A DNA stretch of 13,906 nt, from positions 1-13,906 of the forward strand of contig JAIJJM010000020.1 in assembly GCA_022728415.1 (NCBI GenBank), given 5' to 3'. This DNA comes from Collinsella sp. (lineage in GTDB: Bacteria; Actinomycetota; Coriobacteriia; Coriobacteriales; Coriobacteriaceae). This document shows, piece by piece, positions 13,624 to 13,906 of the stretch. Positions within the stretch are counted from its first letter, which is position 1, and each line of letters opens with the position of its first letter. The position numbers were made by a program, and so were the translations under genes. The notes beneath the pieces were generated by a model. That model did not search any database. It saw only the letters and a list, made by a program, of their open reading frames with translations, and was not told where the DNA came from.

Positions 13624-13906
13624 ATGAACGGCATATTCAAACGTCTCCTCAACGTCAAAGGCATGGTCGTCGAGTCCGCGAGGATCGTCGACGGCCCGCT
13701 GCGTCCTGAGCCCGTGCTCGAGGTCCATGTGCGCGCCGGGAAGGCGGCGCCGCGCTGCTCGCGCTGCGGGCGGAAACGACGTGGTTATGGCCGGGGCGGC
13801 GGCGTGCGCCGTTGGCGGCACCGGGATTTCGGCTGCTGGAGGGTGGGGCAGGTCGCCATGATGCCGCACGTCGACTGCCCCGGGTGCGGCGTGGTCGTCG
13901 CATCGG
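13624..13906 (+). CDS. ISL3-family transposase, N-terminal part (3' end outside window)
   Basis: The frame is open from ATG 13624 to the window edge, 94 codons. It shows the N-terminal zinc-binding region of ISL3 transposases: APRCSRCGRK, then RRWRHRDFGCWRV, then VDCPGCGVVV. The CxxC pairs and the RRWRH block are characteristic. The DDE catalytic domain lies beyond the window, so whether the gene is intact is unknown. There is no clear ribosome binding site in front of the ATG, and a stem-loop ends five bases upstream. Another in-frame ATG at 13663 could be used instead. G+C is very high, similar to other mobile genes of this type. Confidence 0.85.
   Translation, partial: MNGIFKRLLNVKGMVVESARIVDGPLRPEPVLEVHVRAGKAAPRCSRCGRKRRGYGRGGGVRRWRHRDFGCWRVGQVAMMPHVDCPGCGVVVAS

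Larger units (their letters stand above)
13504..13906 (+). mobile_element. ISL3-family insertion sequence, left part (continues past window)
   Basis: An ISL3-type transposase starts at 13624. LacI similarity ends just before 13504, so the left end lies in about 13490-13510. GGCGCTATTGCTG at 13504 looks like a plausible terminal repeat in the GGC-CT style of this family, but the right end is outside the window and cannot be compared. The preceding eight bases, TGTTTTGT (13496-13503), would be the target duplication if 13504 is correct. Left boundary is inferred. Confidence 0.65.

Noticed and set aside
1..13906. CRISPR arrays, tRNA and rRNA genes
   Set aside because: No regularly spaced direct repeats and no tRNA-like cloverleaf or rRNA sequence was seen.

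Overview
The window looks like a chromosomal segment of a high-G+C actinobacterium, most likely Bifidobacterium (B. longum group). Reasons: strong AGGAGG/AAAGGA ribosome binding sites, G/C-ending codons, the LacI/ribokinase style of sugar-regulon genes, a short GGCTCCCC-type intergenic repeat and an ISL3-type transposase. The genus call rests on recalled family resemblance, not on a search.

Layout. (1) 2-667 (+) is the ATP-binding end of an exporter-type ABC protein whose membrane part lies outside the window. (2) 668-771 is a convergent intergenic stretch with two stem-loops. (3) 772-2673 (-) is a 633-residue fusion of a LacI-type repressor with a complete PfkB/ribokinase domain. (4) 2674-2929 is a divergent control region with a sigma70-like promoter, a 20-bp palindrome and a leader inverted repeat. 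(5) 2930-13123 (+) is one apparent ten-gene operon: ECF transporter S, T, A1 and A2 subunits; a TrpF-fold protein whose catalytic Cys position is Tyr; a PfkB kinase; a nucleoside hydrolase; a HAD phosphatase; a YqhD/butanol-dehydrogenase-type reductase; a ribokinase-like kinase; and an MFS transporter. Several junctions overlap (ATGA, TGATG, two 8-bp overlaps). The main breaks are a 55-bp gap before the hydrolase gene, a 123-bp gap with a 13-bp perfect stem before the HAD gene, and 39 bp before the MFS gene. (6) 13124-13270 holds a terminator-like hairpin and a palindromic control region. (7) 13271-13503 is the decayed 5' end of a second LacI-type regulator with an in-frame TAG, apparently cut off by (8) an ISL3-family element running off the right edge.

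How the genes may work together (inference): the ECF module imports a scarce small molecule, probably a riboside or ribose-containing compound. The nucleoside hydrolase or kinases split and phosphorylate it, and the TrpF-like protein isomerises a phosphorylated aldose or aminosugar. The HAD phosphatase and aldehyde reductase would handle downstream products, and the MFS protein may expel a base or end product. The regulator carries its own ribokinase domain, so sensing and metabolism may be joined in one polypeptide. I do not recognise this combination as a described pathway; it is the best candidate here for an undescribed system.
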